Source: Nitrosotalea sp.
GTDB taxonomy: Archaea > Halobacteriota > Syntropharchaeia > Alkanophagales > Methanospirareceae
Direction of reading: 5' to 3'
Assembly (NCBI GenBank): GCA_020725315.1
Contig: DYFG01000012.1
Location: 9,214-21,851 of the forward strand
Length of the DNA: 12,638 nucleotides
Shown: positions 1 through 6,784 of the stretch, in pieces
Layout of the letters: each line of letters begins with the position of its first letter
Numbering within the stretch: position 1 is the stretch's first letter
Notes under the pieces: generated by a model
The model's database searches: none
What the model was told of the DNA's origin: nothing
Seen by the model: only the letters and a program-made list of their open reading frames with translations
Position numbers and translations under genes: made by a program

Positions 1-273
1 AACCAAGAAGAGTATCACAAGATCGTGCACGATTTATTGACGGGAAAAATTGATAGACCTCCCGGAGCAAAAGACTATGAGCCACCAGAAAATGATGAAC
101 TTCTACCAAGACCTGCTCCTCCTATTGAACAGGACCGATTAATTATCGATCAAGATGAGAACCTCGTTTTACCCCTGAGTCCAGGTATAGCTGCTGGGTA
201 CCAGTGCTTTGGTGGCGGATGGCTTCAGCCGAAGTGTGGAAGAGTTGCCGCTACAACGAGCACAGTTCATTGA
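1..273 (+). CDS. 3' part of an unidentified gene, upstream piece (5' partial, probably frameshifted)
   Basis: The reading frame is open from the first base of the window, so the start lies outside; the first internal start codon is GTG at 25. The translated part is hydrophilic and rich in Pro, Glu and Asp (for example PPGAKDYEPPENDELLPRPAPP), which looks like a linker rather than a folded domain. After about residue 66 (LSPGIAAG) the frame turns into Cys/Gly/Trp-rich sequence and stops at 271-273, while the next frame becomes protein-like. Deleting one G from the GGG run at 196-198 would join this piece to the following one as ...GIAAGTSALVADGF... I infer one original protein. Family not recognised. 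Confidence 0.5.
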   Translation, partial: NQEEYHKIVHDLLTGKIDRPPGAKDYEPPENDELLPRPAPPIEQDRLIIDQDENLVLPLSPGIAAGYQCFGGGWLQPKCGRVAATTSTVH

Positions 274-565
274 TTTTAACTCCCTGGACCAGAATGAATA
301 TGTTGAGATAAAATTAAATGGGAGCACATGGGTGAAAGGCAATTTAATCAAACTTATTTCCGTAGAAGAAGAAAACGGGATAGTAAAAATCGAAGTCTAC
401 AATGAAACAATAGGAGAACCGAAGATTGTTCCCTTAAGCTTACACGATGATGTGGCTTTTAAATACAAGAATATTGCGATCTTTCTAAGTAAAATAGAAG
501 ACAATAGAGTTACTTTGTTAATTGGTGAAGTCGCATATTATGAGGAAGATATGCGAAGTCAGTGA
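209..565 (+). CDS. Unidentified beta-rich protein, downstream piece of the frameshifted gene
   Basis: This frame is protein-like from about position 196 to the TGA at 563-565; the only start near its beginning is TTG at 209, with no ribosome binding site, which supports its being the continuation of the preceding frame rather than a separate gene. Residues 33-110 alternate hydrophobic and charged residues in short strands (YVEIKLNG, GIVKIEVYN, IAIFLSKIED, VTLLIGEVAYY), suggesting a beta-sandwich domain. No signal peptide or membrane segment is visible in the part that can be seen. It could be the C-terminal domain of a secreted or surface protein, but nothing in the sequence settles that. It is followed directly by a hairpin that may end the transcript. 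Confidence 0.55.
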   Translation: MVADGFSRSVEELPLQRAQFIDFNSLDQNEYVEIKLNGSTWVKGNLIKLISVEEENGIVKIEVYNETIGEPKIVPLSLHDDVAFKYKNIAIFLSKIEDNRVTLLIGEVAYYEEDMRSQ

Positions 566-581
566 GCGCCAAAGAGGCGCT
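565..581 (+). terminator. Small hairpin overlapping the stop codon
   Basis: AGCGCC, loop AAAGA, GGCGCT form a perfect 6-bp GC-rich stem whose first base is the last base of the TGA stop codon, followed by TTTC. It could terminate or protect the 3' end of the upstream transcript. The T tract is weak, so termination is an inference. Confidence 0.4.
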
Positions 582-670
582 TTCATAAGTATCCAAACGA
601 AGAGAAGGTGATGTGGGGAGACGAGGAAAGGAATCATATTAGTTTGACTTTGTCAAATTATAACTCCCAG

Positions 671-1282
671 TTAAATTCCTCCACGAGTAGTACTATCCGC
701 ATAAAGGCATTTCGCCAGCACCTTAAAATCCTTAATCAATACTTCTTTCATTCCAGGATTGTAGGTAGCAACTGCGGGATGATACAATGGTATTATCTTT
801 TTAATTTTAATACCCGCAATCGTGCTTACATTAAATACTTTACCATGTATCTTACTTATCTTTTCTGACTTCAACCCGAATTTATCAAAGATATAGGACA
901 ACGAGAAGTTGCCAAGGGTAGCAATAATCTCAGGTTGAATGATCTCCAGTTGTGCCTCTAAATGAGGAGTGCAGGCTTGTATCTCTTCTGTTGTGGGATT
1001 TCTATTCCCCGGCGGTCGGCATTTTAAAACATTGGCTATATACACCTCGTTCCTTTGTAACCCAACTGATTCCAACAGCTCATCGAGTACCTTTCCCGCT
1101 TTTCCCACAAATGGTCGACCCTTTACATCTTCATAATAACCGGGAGCTTCACCGACGAACAGTATCCATGCAGACAACGAGCCCTCACCAACAACAGGAT
1201 TGGTCCTCGTTTTCCATAACTCGCACCGCTTACATGCCTGTATACTCTTCTCCAGGCGCTCCATTCCCGCTTCACGATCCAT
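671..1282 (-). CDS. Family 4 uracil-DNA glycosylase (Fe-S)
   Basis: Removes uracil, mainly from cytosine deamination, as the first step of base excision repair. The 203-residue product has the family 4 layout: an N-terminal Cys pair C17-x2-C20 and later C88 and C104, which together would bind a [4Fe-4S] cluster; the water-activating motif GEAPG at 44-48 followed by the uracil-pocket segment GRPFVGKAG at 55-63; LKCRPPGNRNP at 86-96; and the DNA-binding motif YHPA at 167-170. Length is normal for the family (about 190-220). The ATG at 1280-1282 leaves a short N-terminal extension before the first Cys; an internal ATG at residue 7 is also possible. It is transcribed divergently from the HD-domain fragment, with 43 bp between the start codons. 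It seems complete and functional. Confidence 0.95.
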   Translation of the reverse strand: MDREAGMERLEKSIQACKRCELWKTRTNPVVGEGSLSAWILFVGEAPGYYEDVKGRPFVGKAGKVLDELLESVGLQRNEVYIANVLKCRPPGNRNPTTEEIQACTPHLEAQLEIIQPEIIATLGNFSLSYIFDKFGLKSEKISKIHGKVFNVSTIAGIKIKKIIPLYHPAVATYNPGMKEVLIKDFKVLAKCLYADSTTRGGI

Positions 1283-1325
1283 TGTGCTCGCTCAATCCTT
1301 TTTTATTTGCTGGTTCTTAAATTAG
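1283..1325. promoter_or_regulatory. Short divergent intergenic region
   Basis: These 43 bp separate the start codons of the uracil-DNA glycosylase gene and the HD fragment. A CTTTTTTATT tract near 1297-1306 is the only TATA-like element and could serve either direction. No convincing ribosome binding site is seen for the plus-strand ORF. Confidence 0.3.
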
Positions 1326-1604
1326 ATGAGTGGATTTGAACCGGAAAGTGTGATGGCTAAAGCGTTGATTGCTGCAGATGCACTTTCGGGCTTGATTGTA
1401 CCAACCGCTTTAATGATGCCCAGCCGAAAATTGGCGGAGGTGAATGTGAACTCGTTAACGAAGAAATTCAAAGACAAGTCCTTTGCACGAAACGTCAGCA
1501 GAGAGCATATCATGGTATGTGAAGACCTCGGGCTCGAGCGAAACGAATTTTTCAAACTCGCTCTGGACGCGCTTCAAAAGATAGGCGATGAGCTCGGGGT
1601 ATAG
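1326..1604 (+). pseudogene. HD-domain phosphohydrolase, C-terminal fragment
   Basis: The 92 residues match the C-terminal half of the small archaeal/bacterial HD (HDIG) hydrolase family: the last metal-binding Asp of the HD site lies in the AADALSGLIV segment (D18), followed by the family's LAEVNVNSLTKKFKDKSF block and the CEDLGLERNEFFKLALDAL helix, ending in GDELGV. Intact members, as I know them, are about 180-200 residues and carry the essential H...HD residues in the N-terminal half, which is absent here; the upstream DNA is already the start of the glycosylase gene. The ORF has an ATG but no clear ribosome binding site. Most likely a 5' truncation by rearrangement, so not catalytically active on its own. 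A functional short protein cannot be excluded. Confidence 0.7.
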
Positions 1605-1613
1605 TATTCATGC

Positions 1614-1670
1614 CCTGCTCTTTTCATGATATGTCATATCCATTATTGGATATGAATATAAAAGAACAGG
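1614..1670. repeat. Nested inverted repeat upstream of the mqn promoter
   Basis: The inner arms TCATATCCA (1634-1642) and TGGATATGA (1647-1655) are a perfect 9-bp inverted repeat with a TTAT spacer. The outer arms CCTGCTCTTTT (1614-1624) and AAAAGAACAGG (1660-1670) match at 10 of 11 positions. The structure ends immediately before the TATA box of the mqn operon, where an archaeal activator or repressor often binds. It could also act as a 3' hairpin for the HD fragment. Operator function is inferred from symmetry and position. Confidence 0.5.
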
Positions 1671-1678
1671 TTTATATA
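1671..1678 (+). promoter_or_regulatory. TATA box of the mqnEAC operon
   Basis: TTTATATA lies 25-32 bp upstream of the mqnE ATG at 1703. With the usual archaeal spacing from TATA box to transcription start (about 25-27 bp), the mRNA would begin within a few bases of the start codon, so mqnE is probably translated from a leaderless transcript. That agrees with the lack of a Shine-Dalgarno sequence before this ATG. Confidence 0.6.
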
Positions 1679-1702
1679 GTCAAAGAAAAGAAGCCATAAG
1701 CA

Positions 1703-2749
1703 ATGGAAGAATGGACACCGAAAACAATTGAGGAACTCTTTGTTAGGAGCGTTCATGAGCTCGGAGCGTTAGCAAATTGCATCAATCGAGAGAACGAGAA
1801 TATCGTAACATTTGTGGTTAACCGGCATATAAACTACTCAAATATTTGCGTTTCTCGATGTCCGCTCTGCGCTTTCTACCGTGATGTCGGGGATACCGAT
1901 GCCTATTTTATGAGCATTGAAGAGATGCTTCAAAAAGCTGATAATGCGGTAAAAATGGGTGCTACGGAGCTCCATATCGTCGGCTCACTCAATTTTGAAA
2001 TGAACATGGAATACTTCGAGGAGTTGTTCAGCCAGATAAAAAGAAGATTTCCAACCGTGGTTATCAAAGCGTTGACTGCAGTTGAAATAAGCTTTCTTGC
2101 GCAAGTCGAGAAGATGAGTGTTGCTGAAGTGCTCTCAAGGCTGAAGGATGCCGGACTACAAGCAATGCCTGGAGGGGGAGCGGAGATTCTTGATGATGAG
2201 GTACGGGAGATTATCTGCCCGAAGAAGATAAAAGCGGAAGAATGGCTTCGGATAATGGAGATTGCCCATACTATTGGGATAAAAAGCAATGCAACAATGC
2301 TCTTCGGGCATATTGAAGAGCAAAAACAGAGGGCTACTCATCTCTATAAGCTCTGGAAGCTGCAGGAGAAAACAAATGGCTTTGTCTCCTTTATTCCGCT
2401 TCCTTTCCACCCTGAAAACACCGAACTGAATGCATTGGGGCTTGTTGAAGAAAAAACAAATGTTGTTGATGTCCTCAAGACGATAGCTATTTCAAGAATA
2501 GTTCTGCGGAACTTTCGCAGTATAAGGGCATACTGGGTCTCGCTGGGTGAGAAACTCGCTCAAGTGGCTTTGAATTATGGTGCGAACGATTTGGACGGAA
2601 CGCTTATGGAGGAACGGATTACCCACGCGGCTGGTGCAAAAACACCGCTTATGCTTCCAATAAATAAGATTCTGGCTCTTGTGAAGGGTGCTAACAAAAT
2701 ACCCGCGGAGAGAGACACCTTTTACCATATTTTGAGGGTGTATTCATGA
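1703..2749 (+). CDS. mqnE: Aminofutalosine synthase MqnE (radical SAM)
   Basis: MqnE adds the radical from S-adenosylmethionine to 3-[(1-carboxyvinyl)oxy]benzoate, the MqnA product, to form 6-amino-6-deoxyfutalosine in the futalosine route to menaquinone. The 348-residue protein has the radical SAM cluster motif C49-x3-C53-x2-C56 inside VNRHINYSNICVSRCPLCAFY, then the family blocks GATELHIVGSLN, IKALTAVEI, LQAMPGGGAEI, NATMLFGHIE and PLPFHPENTEL. The TAVEI and HPENTEL blocks favour MqnE over its paralogue MqnC; the same CX3CX2C core also occurs in CofG/CofH, but the neighbouring mqnA and mqnC settle the assignment. ATG at 1703 is preceded by an in-frame TAA at 1697-1699. The N-terminus is somewhat shorter than usual. 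It overlaps mqnA by ATGA. Confidence 0.93.
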   Translation: MEEWTPKTIEELFVRSVHELGALANCINRENENIVTFVVNRHINYSNICVSRCPLCAFYRDVGDTDAYFMSIEEMLQKADNAVKMGATELHIVGSLNFEMNMEYFEELFSQIKRRFPTVVIKALTAVEISFLAQVEKMSVAEVLSRLKDAGLQAMPGGGAEILDDEVREIICPKKIKAEEWLRIMEIAHTIGIKSNATMLFGHIEEQKQRATHLYKLWKLQEKTNGFVSFIPLPFHPENTELNALGLVEEKTNVVDVLKTIAISRIVLRNFRSIRAYWVSLGEKLAQVALNYGANDLDGTLMEERITHAAGAKTPLMLPINKILALVKGANKIPAERDTFYHILRVYS

Positions 2750-3498
2750 GCATGAAGATTAGAATTGGTAAATTCGGGCTCGCAAACAACTTCCTGCCCT
2801 ATTATCAGCTTGAACAGAACGGGATTAAAGTAATTGAAGCCTCACCACGAGATCTTGCCACGATGTTTGAAAACGGGGAAATAGATTTCGCTCCTGTACC
2901 TTCATTCTATTTTCTTAAGAATAAAGCGAGGTTGAGAAGTTATGAATTCTGCGTCGCTTCAAAGAGCAGTGTTCTGAGTGTGGTTCTCGTTTCGAAGAGA
3001 AAAATGCTTGATGAAGGGTGTATTGCGGTAACCAATCAAACAAGTACCGCGATTAATCTACTTAAAATCCTTTTGTGGGAACGGGGACTGAAAAATGAGG
3101 TTCTATCCGTGAATGAAAGTAGAGCACGCGAGTTACTTAAGCACTGCCCGCATGCACTCGTTATAGGTGATGAAGCGCTCAAAGCACGGATGAAATACAA
3201 CGTGGTTATGGACTTAGGAGCGGAATGGCGTGAATTGACGGGTTATCCAATGGTCTTCGGCATCTCAACCTCGTTAAAAGGGCGAGATATGAGCAACGTA
3301 AATAGAAGGATTTTGGAATCTATCAGGTGGGGCGAGGAGAACATTGATACGATTGCGAAGGAAGCCGCGAGTAAGTATGAACTACCAGAGGAATTTCTTA
3401 AGGACTATTTCAAAACACTCACCTACCGATTGGGAGTGGAAGAGAGGAAAGGGCTCGAACTCTTTGAGGAGAAATGTCATGAATACGGATTACTCTGA
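2746..3498 (+). CDS. mqnA: Chorismate dehydratase MqnA
   Basis: MqnA dehydrates chorismate to 3-[(1-carboxyvinyl)oxy]benzoate, the first committed step of the futalosine pathway. The 250-residue protein has the periplasmic-binding-protein-like fold of the family: start strand KIRIGKFGLANNFLPYY, NGEIDFAPVPS at 43-53, the ligand-loop segment NQTSTA at 97-102, IGDEAL at 140-145 and DLGAEWRELTGYPMVFG at 156-172, all typical of MqnA. There is no signal peptide, so it is cytoplasmic. Its ATG overlaps the mqnE stop (ATGA), indicating translational coupling; an ATG two codons later (2752) is an alternative. Its end overlaps the start of mqnC by 20 bp. Length is normal. Confidence 0.93.
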   Translation: MSMKIRIGKFGLANNFLPYYQLEQNGIKVIEASPRDLATMFENGEIDFAPVPSFYFLKNKARLRSYEFCVASKSSVLSVVLVSKRKMLDEGCIAVTNQTSTAINLLKILLWERGLKNEVLSVNESRARELLKHCPHALVIGDEALKARMKYNVVMDLGAEWRELTGYPMVFGISTSLKGRDMSNVNRRILESIRWGEENIDTIAKEAASKYELPEEFLKDYFKTLTYRLGVEERKGLELFEEKCHEYGLL

Positions 3499-4555
3499 GT
3501 GCAAGGAATACATTGATAAGAATCTCGAAGGCGTGGATTTAAGTTTTGAAGAGGCACTGCATCTGTTTGACCTGCCTTTGCCCGTTATTGGCGGAGTTGC
3601 AGATGAGATACGGAAAAAGCGGTGTGGCGAGCTCGTGACATTTGTTATTGATCGGAATATAAGCTACACAAACCGGTGCGTGTCTCGCTGCAAATTCTGC
3701 GCCTTCTATGCGAAACGTGAAGAAGAAAGTTATGTTTTGAAAAAGGATGAGATACTGAGGAAGGTTGAAGAAACGGTTGCTGTTGGTGGAACACAAATCC
3801 TCATTCAAGGTGGACTCAATCCTGAACTGGGTATTGAATGGTTTGAAGATTTATTTTCGGCGATAAAACGTGCATATCCAGGTGTACAGCTTCACAGCTT
3901 GTCCCCCCCGGAGATCTATTTCATCGCAAGGAAGGAGCGGCTGAGCATAAAAGAGACGCTTGAGAGGTTGAGAGCAGCGGGGCTCGATTCTCTGCCGGGT
4001 GGGGGTGCCGAGATCCTCAGCGATAGCGTTCGACAGGTTATTAGCCCGGATAAGATCAGTGCAGATGGCTGGCTTGACGTTATGGAGACCGCACACCGCA
4101 TGGGAATGAAGACCACGGCAACAATGATGTTCGGGCATATTGAACACGATGAGGATATCATCGAACATCTCTTCAAGATACGGGATTTACAGACCAGAAC
4201 AAAAGGCTTCACTGCCTTTATCCCCTGGACTTTTCAGCCGAAGAACACAGAACTTCACGAGCGTATAAACGAGCCAGTATCGGTAACGAGATATTTACAG
4301 GTGGTAGCGATTTCTCGGGTTGTTTTACACCCCATAAAGAATATACAGGCTTCATGGCTCACGCAGGACTTTGAAGTGGACAAATTAGCGTTGTTCTTTG
4401 GCGCGAACGACTTTGGCGGCACGATCCTTGAGGAGAACGTGGTGACCGCGGCGGGGAAGGAGCATAAGCCGGCGAACGTGGAAGAGATCATCAAAGCAGT
4501 GGAATCGGTTGGCAGACCTGTAGCACAGAGAAATACGGCTTATGAGATTGTGTGA
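3479..4555 (+). CDS. mqnC: Cyclic dehypoxanthinyl futalosine synthase MqnC (radical SAM)
   Basis: MqnC cyclises dehypoxanthine futalosine to the naphthol precursor of menaquinone. With the ATG at 3479 the product has 358 residues; the frame is open to 3344, but that extension would be out-of-frame mqnA sequence, and 3479 gives the usual N-terminus. The cluster motif is C67-x3-C71-x2-C74 in YTNRCVSRCKFCAFY, followed by GGTQILIQGGLNPELG, HSLSPPEIYFIA, LDSLPGGGAEIL, TTATMMFGHIE, FIPWTFQPKNTEL, IQASWLTQ and LFFGANDFGGTILEENVV, which are MqnC rather than MqnE signatures (SPPEI, IPWTFQP). It is the last gene of the operon. MqnB, a deaminase for aminofutalosine, MqnD and later prenyl/methyl transfer enzymes are not in this window. 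Confidence 0.94.
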   Translation: MNTDYSECKEYIDKNLEGVDLSFEEALHLFDLPLPVIGGVADEIRKKRCGELVTFVIDRNISYTNRCVSRCKFCAFYAKREEESYVLKKDEILRKVEETVAVGGTQILIQGGLNPELGIEWFEDLFSAIKRAYPGVQLHSLSPPEIYFIARKERLSIKETLERLRAAGLDSLPGGGAEILSDSVRQVISPDKISADGWLDVMETAHRMGMKTTATMMFGHIEHDEDIIEHLFKIRDLQTRTKGFTAFIPWTFQPKNTELHERINEPVSVTRYLQVVAISRVVLHPIKNIQASWLTQDFEVDKLALFFGANDFGGTILEENVVTAAGKEHKPANVEEIIKAVESVGRPVAQRNTAYEIV

Positions 4556-4675
4556 TCGTGACAGGATAGGTTGGGAATTTCATAACGTTCCGGGCATATC
4601 TGAGGTTTCCCGAAGGGGAATTTGGGCAGAGTACCGAGGGCACCGTAGCCAGATACGTTCTGTTATCTGAAGTGC

Positions 4676-4691
4676 GTTTTCTCATTTTTTA
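4676..4691 (+). terminator. T-rich tract after mqnC
   Basis: Two T tracts (TTTT and TTTTTT around CTCA) lie about 120 bp after the mqnC stop, at the convergent junction with the minus-strand nuclease gene. Archaeal intrinsic terminators are often simple T tracts, so this may end the mqn transcript. No stable hairpin accompanies it. Confidence 0.3.
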
Positions 4692-5120
4692 TTCACGCCA
4701 TTTAGAAATTCCCATCTGATATTTGATTGTTGCTTTAGGCGAAACACCAAAAACACTCATAATCTGAGCACCTGTCAAGATAATTATTGTTGTAACCTTA
4801 CACTCTGGGGGTGGAGCTAAGGCAATTAAATAGCGAAGTTGATTTATGCGCAATTGAATTCTCCGATTCCATATTTCGTCTATACTATCATCTGATCCGG
4901 GATGATACCGACCAAAGTCAACTGTTACGCTTTTACCAGTGTGATGCTTAATTTCCAACGCTTGATGGCGAATATCAGGGAATAACCCACAACCAGGTGG
5001 ATAGTTATAACCAAGGCGTTTAGCTACTTCAAATTCAAACCAATGCCCTTTGGGGCGAATATCTAATATTCGACCATTTTCATCTCTTGGTGATTCAATA
5101 CCCATTAAATCTTCAACCAA
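4689..5120 (-). CDS. PD-(D/E)XK restriction-type endonuclease, probably 5'-truncated
   Basis: The 143 residues contain a compact PD-(D/E)XK nuclease core: acidic E29/E31 in the first helix (KGHWFEFEVAKRLGY), P48-D49 in GLFPDIRHQ and E56-I-K58 in ALEIKHH, with the usual strand-turn-strand spacing. The remainder (HTGKSVTVDFGRYHPG and a C-terminal IIILTGAQIMSVFG strand) fits the end of a Type II restriction enzyme. The start is uncertain: the frame begins just after a TAG, with TTG at 5118-5120 or ATG at residue 6, neither with a ribosome binding site. No DNA methyltransferase lies nearby, as expected for a decayed or laterally acquired remnant, though a solitary enzyme such as a repair nuclease is possible. 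Its AT-richer composition differs from the flanking genes. Confidence 0.6.
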   Translation of the reverse strand: MVEDLMGIESPRDENGRILDIRPKGHWFEFEVAKRLGYNYPPGCGLFPDIRHQALEIKHHTGKSVTVDFGRYHPGSDDSIDEIWNRRIQLRINQLRYLIALAPPPECKVTTIIILTGAQIMSVFGVSPKATIKYQMGISKWRE

Positions 5121-5190
5121 TACTGCAATTTCTTCAAGCTAAAAATGAAGCTGATCTGCTAGCCTAGCCCGTACCTATCAGTAAATCGCT

Positions 5191-6372
5191 TTACCAGTTT
5201 AAGGCCTGATCTAGATCTGCTATAATGTCTTCTGAATCTTCTACGCCTACCGATAGCCGCACCATATCATCGGTTATCCCTATCTTCATCCTCACCTCTC
5301 TGGATATACTCGCATGGGTCATCGATGCGGGATGTTCGATTAAGGTATCAACAGAACCGAGGCTCACCGCAAGAGAACAGAGCTCAACGCGGTTCATGAG
5401 TTTGCATCCAGCTTCTAAGCTCCCTTTAATTCCAAACGAGATCATACCACTAAAACCGCTCATCTGCTTCTTTGCGATATCATGTTGCGGATGACTTGGC
5501 AATCCAGGATATCTGACCCACTCGATTTTCGGATGTGCCTCCAGGAACTGAGCAACCTCCATCGCATTGCGAGCGTGCTGTTCCATTCTGAGATGCAGTG
5601 TCTTCAAACCCCGGATACACAACCACGCTTCGAGTGGCCCTAATGTCGCTCCCATAGTATGGACAATAGACCTCATACTCCTCACAAATTCTCTTCGTCC
5701 GATAACAACGCCTCCTAAAAGATCAGCATGGCCGCCAATGTATTTTGTACCACTATGAAGAACGACGTCCGCACCGAAGGTTAACGGTCTCTGAAAGTAA
5801 GGTGTTGCAAAGGTGTTGTCGACAACGGAAAGAGCACCGATCTCCCTGGCCATTTTCGATATCTCCGCAATATCACAGATGGTCATGGTAGGGTTTGCGG
5901 GCGTCTCTAAGAAGACCATCTTCGTATTTCTCTTTACGTGCTGCTTCACCTCTTCAAGATCAGACGTATCGACGAAACTGACCTCTATGCCGAATTTGGT
6001 TAGAATTGAGGAGAACAAGCTATATGTGGAGCTGTAGACTACATCGTTCGATATGAGGTGATCCCCCTTTTCTAACTGAGAAAGAGCAACCGCGGCTATT
6101 GCAGCCATGCCAGAAGCGAAGGTTTGACCTGTCTCGCCCCCTTCAAGAGCAGCCATCTTCTGCACAAAAACGGCGTGCGTGGGCGTGTTTGGCGCTGCGC
6201 GGATGTACGTATATCCTCTCTCTTTACCACCAAACCGTGCTGCTGCCTGCTCAGCACTCTCAAATATGAAGGTCGATGTTTGATATATCGGCGTTGTATG
6301 CGCTCCGTACAGAGGATCTGGTGCTTCTCCCGCATGAACACACAGAGTACCAACTTTCATCTCCTTTTTCAT
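5191..6372 (-). CDS. PLP-dependent trans-sulfuration enzyme (methionine gamma-lyase / cystathionine gamma-synthase family)
   Basis: Fold-type I PLP enzyme of Cys/Met metabolism, complete at 393 residues. K210 in HSGTKYIGGHADLL is the Schiff-base lysine; D185 in VVDNTFATPYFQRPL contacts the pyridine nitrogen; S87-G88-M89 and S207/T209 bind the phosphate; R58 and Y56 come from the neighbouring subunit in the active tetramer. The C-terminal SLGSVDTLIEHPASMTHA block holds the substrate-carboxylate region. The Cys that marks classical methionine gamma-lyases next to the conserved Tyr is Ser here (Y113-SS-T), and the loop normally written YxRxxNPT reads YIRAAPNTPT with two extra residues, so exact specificity (methionine gamma-lyase, O-acylhomoserine sulfhydrylase or cystathionine gamma-synthase/lyase) cannot be assigned. 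ATG at 6370-6372 has a strong GGAGG upstream. The nuclease gene follows 70 bp downstream in the same direction. Confidence 0.92.
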   Translation of the reverse strand: MKKEMKVGTLCVHAGEAPDPLYGAHTTPIYQTSTFIFESAEQAAARFGGKERGYTYIRAAPNTPTHAVFVQKMAALEGGETGQTFASGMAAIAAVALSQLEKGDHLISNDVVYSSTYSLFSSILTKFGIEVSFVDTSDLEEVKQHVKRNTKMVFLETPANPTMTICDIAEISKMAREIGALSVVDNTFATPYFQRPLTFGADVVLHSGTKYIGGHADLLGGVVIGRREFVRSMRSIVHTMGATLGPLEAWLCIRGLKTLHLRMEQHARNAMEVAQFLEAHPKIEWVRYPGLPSHPQHDIAKKQMSGFSGMISFGIKGSLEAGCKLMNRVELCSLAVSLGSVDTLIEHPASMTHASISREVRMKIGITDDMVRLSVGVEDSEDIIADLDQALNW

Positions 6373-6380
6373 CGCCTAAA

Positions 6381-6385
6381 CCTCC
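6381..6385 (-). promoter_or_regulatory. Shine-Dalgarno site of the trans-sulfuration gene
   Basis: GGAGG on the minus strand, 8 nt before the ATG at 6370-6372, decides the start codon. It also implies a 5' untranslated leader, in contrast to the probably leaderless mqn mRNA. Confidence 0.7.
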
Positions 6386-6465
6386 AAGGGTAATTAGTTT
6401 TATGCTTTTGATTAGGATTTGGAATTTTTGAGGTTAAGACCAGAACTGAATTTTGTCCCGGGTTT

Positions 6466-6642
6466 TCACGGTTGAAACAATTGATGTTTATCGTCTCTCG
6501 ATAGAGATGCGTATAATATAAGTCCTGTTGTGTAGTCCCTGAAGACATACAGGGTCTTGTCTTTGTAGGAATATGTTCCATCAACACTTAGCACATATTC
6601 CTTCAACGTATCTCTTATCTCATTCACACGTTCATCATTCAT
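6466..6642 (-). pseudogene. DDE-type transposase remnant
   Basis: A 58-codon minus-strand frame from ATG at 6640-6642 to TGA at 6466-6468 encodes LSVDGTYSYKDKTLYVFRD followed by TGLILYASLSRDD. This resembles the first catalytic-Asp region of archaeal DDE transposases (IDGTYSYKGK...VFRD...TG-ILYASLSRDD pattern), with D21 as the first DDE residue. The other catalytic residues, the N-terminal DNA-binding domain and terminal repeats are absent, so it is a scrap of a former insertion sequence. The IS family cannot be named from this piece. It fills much of the 410-bp gap between the trans-sulfuration gene and the tRNA-binding-domain remnant. Confidence 0.55.
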
Positions 6643-6708
6643 GCCAGCCTTTTATAAGGGATTCAAAGGTCTGGCAATAAAAAATATAGGTTTCTTTGTA
6701 CCAGAGAA

Positions 6709-6737
6709 GATATGAATATATATTTTATAATATGAAT
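6709..6737 (+). promoter_or_regulatory. Promoter-like AT region with flanking ATATGAAT repeats
   Basis: ATATGAAT occurs at 6710-6717 and again at 6730-6737, exactly 20 bp apart, flanking a TATATTTTATAAT core that can serve as a TATA box. The 12-mer GATATGAATATA (6709-6720) also occurs at 1649-1660 in the mqn promoter. It lies 48-76 bp upstream of the ATG at 6785. Confidence 0.45.
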
Positions 6738-6784
6738 CTGCGCTTTATTGGCGTCAGTGCATTCTCACAATCTGGAGTGATAAA

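Noticed and set aside
608..1320. Plus-strand ORFs opposite the uracil-DNA glycosylase gene
   Set aside because: Their sequence is the mirror of the conserved glycosylase motifs and resembles no protein family.
3344..3478. N-terminal extension of mqnC to 3344
   Set aside because: The extra 45 residues are out-of-frame mqnA sequence, very basic and unlike any MqnC N-terminus; the ATG at 3479 fits the family.
4542..4670. A 42-codon plus-strand ORF overlapping the end of mqnC (ATG at 4542)
   Set aside because: It looks somewhat protein-like in the middle, but it has no ribosome binding site, no recognisable family and a start inside mqnC. Too little support.
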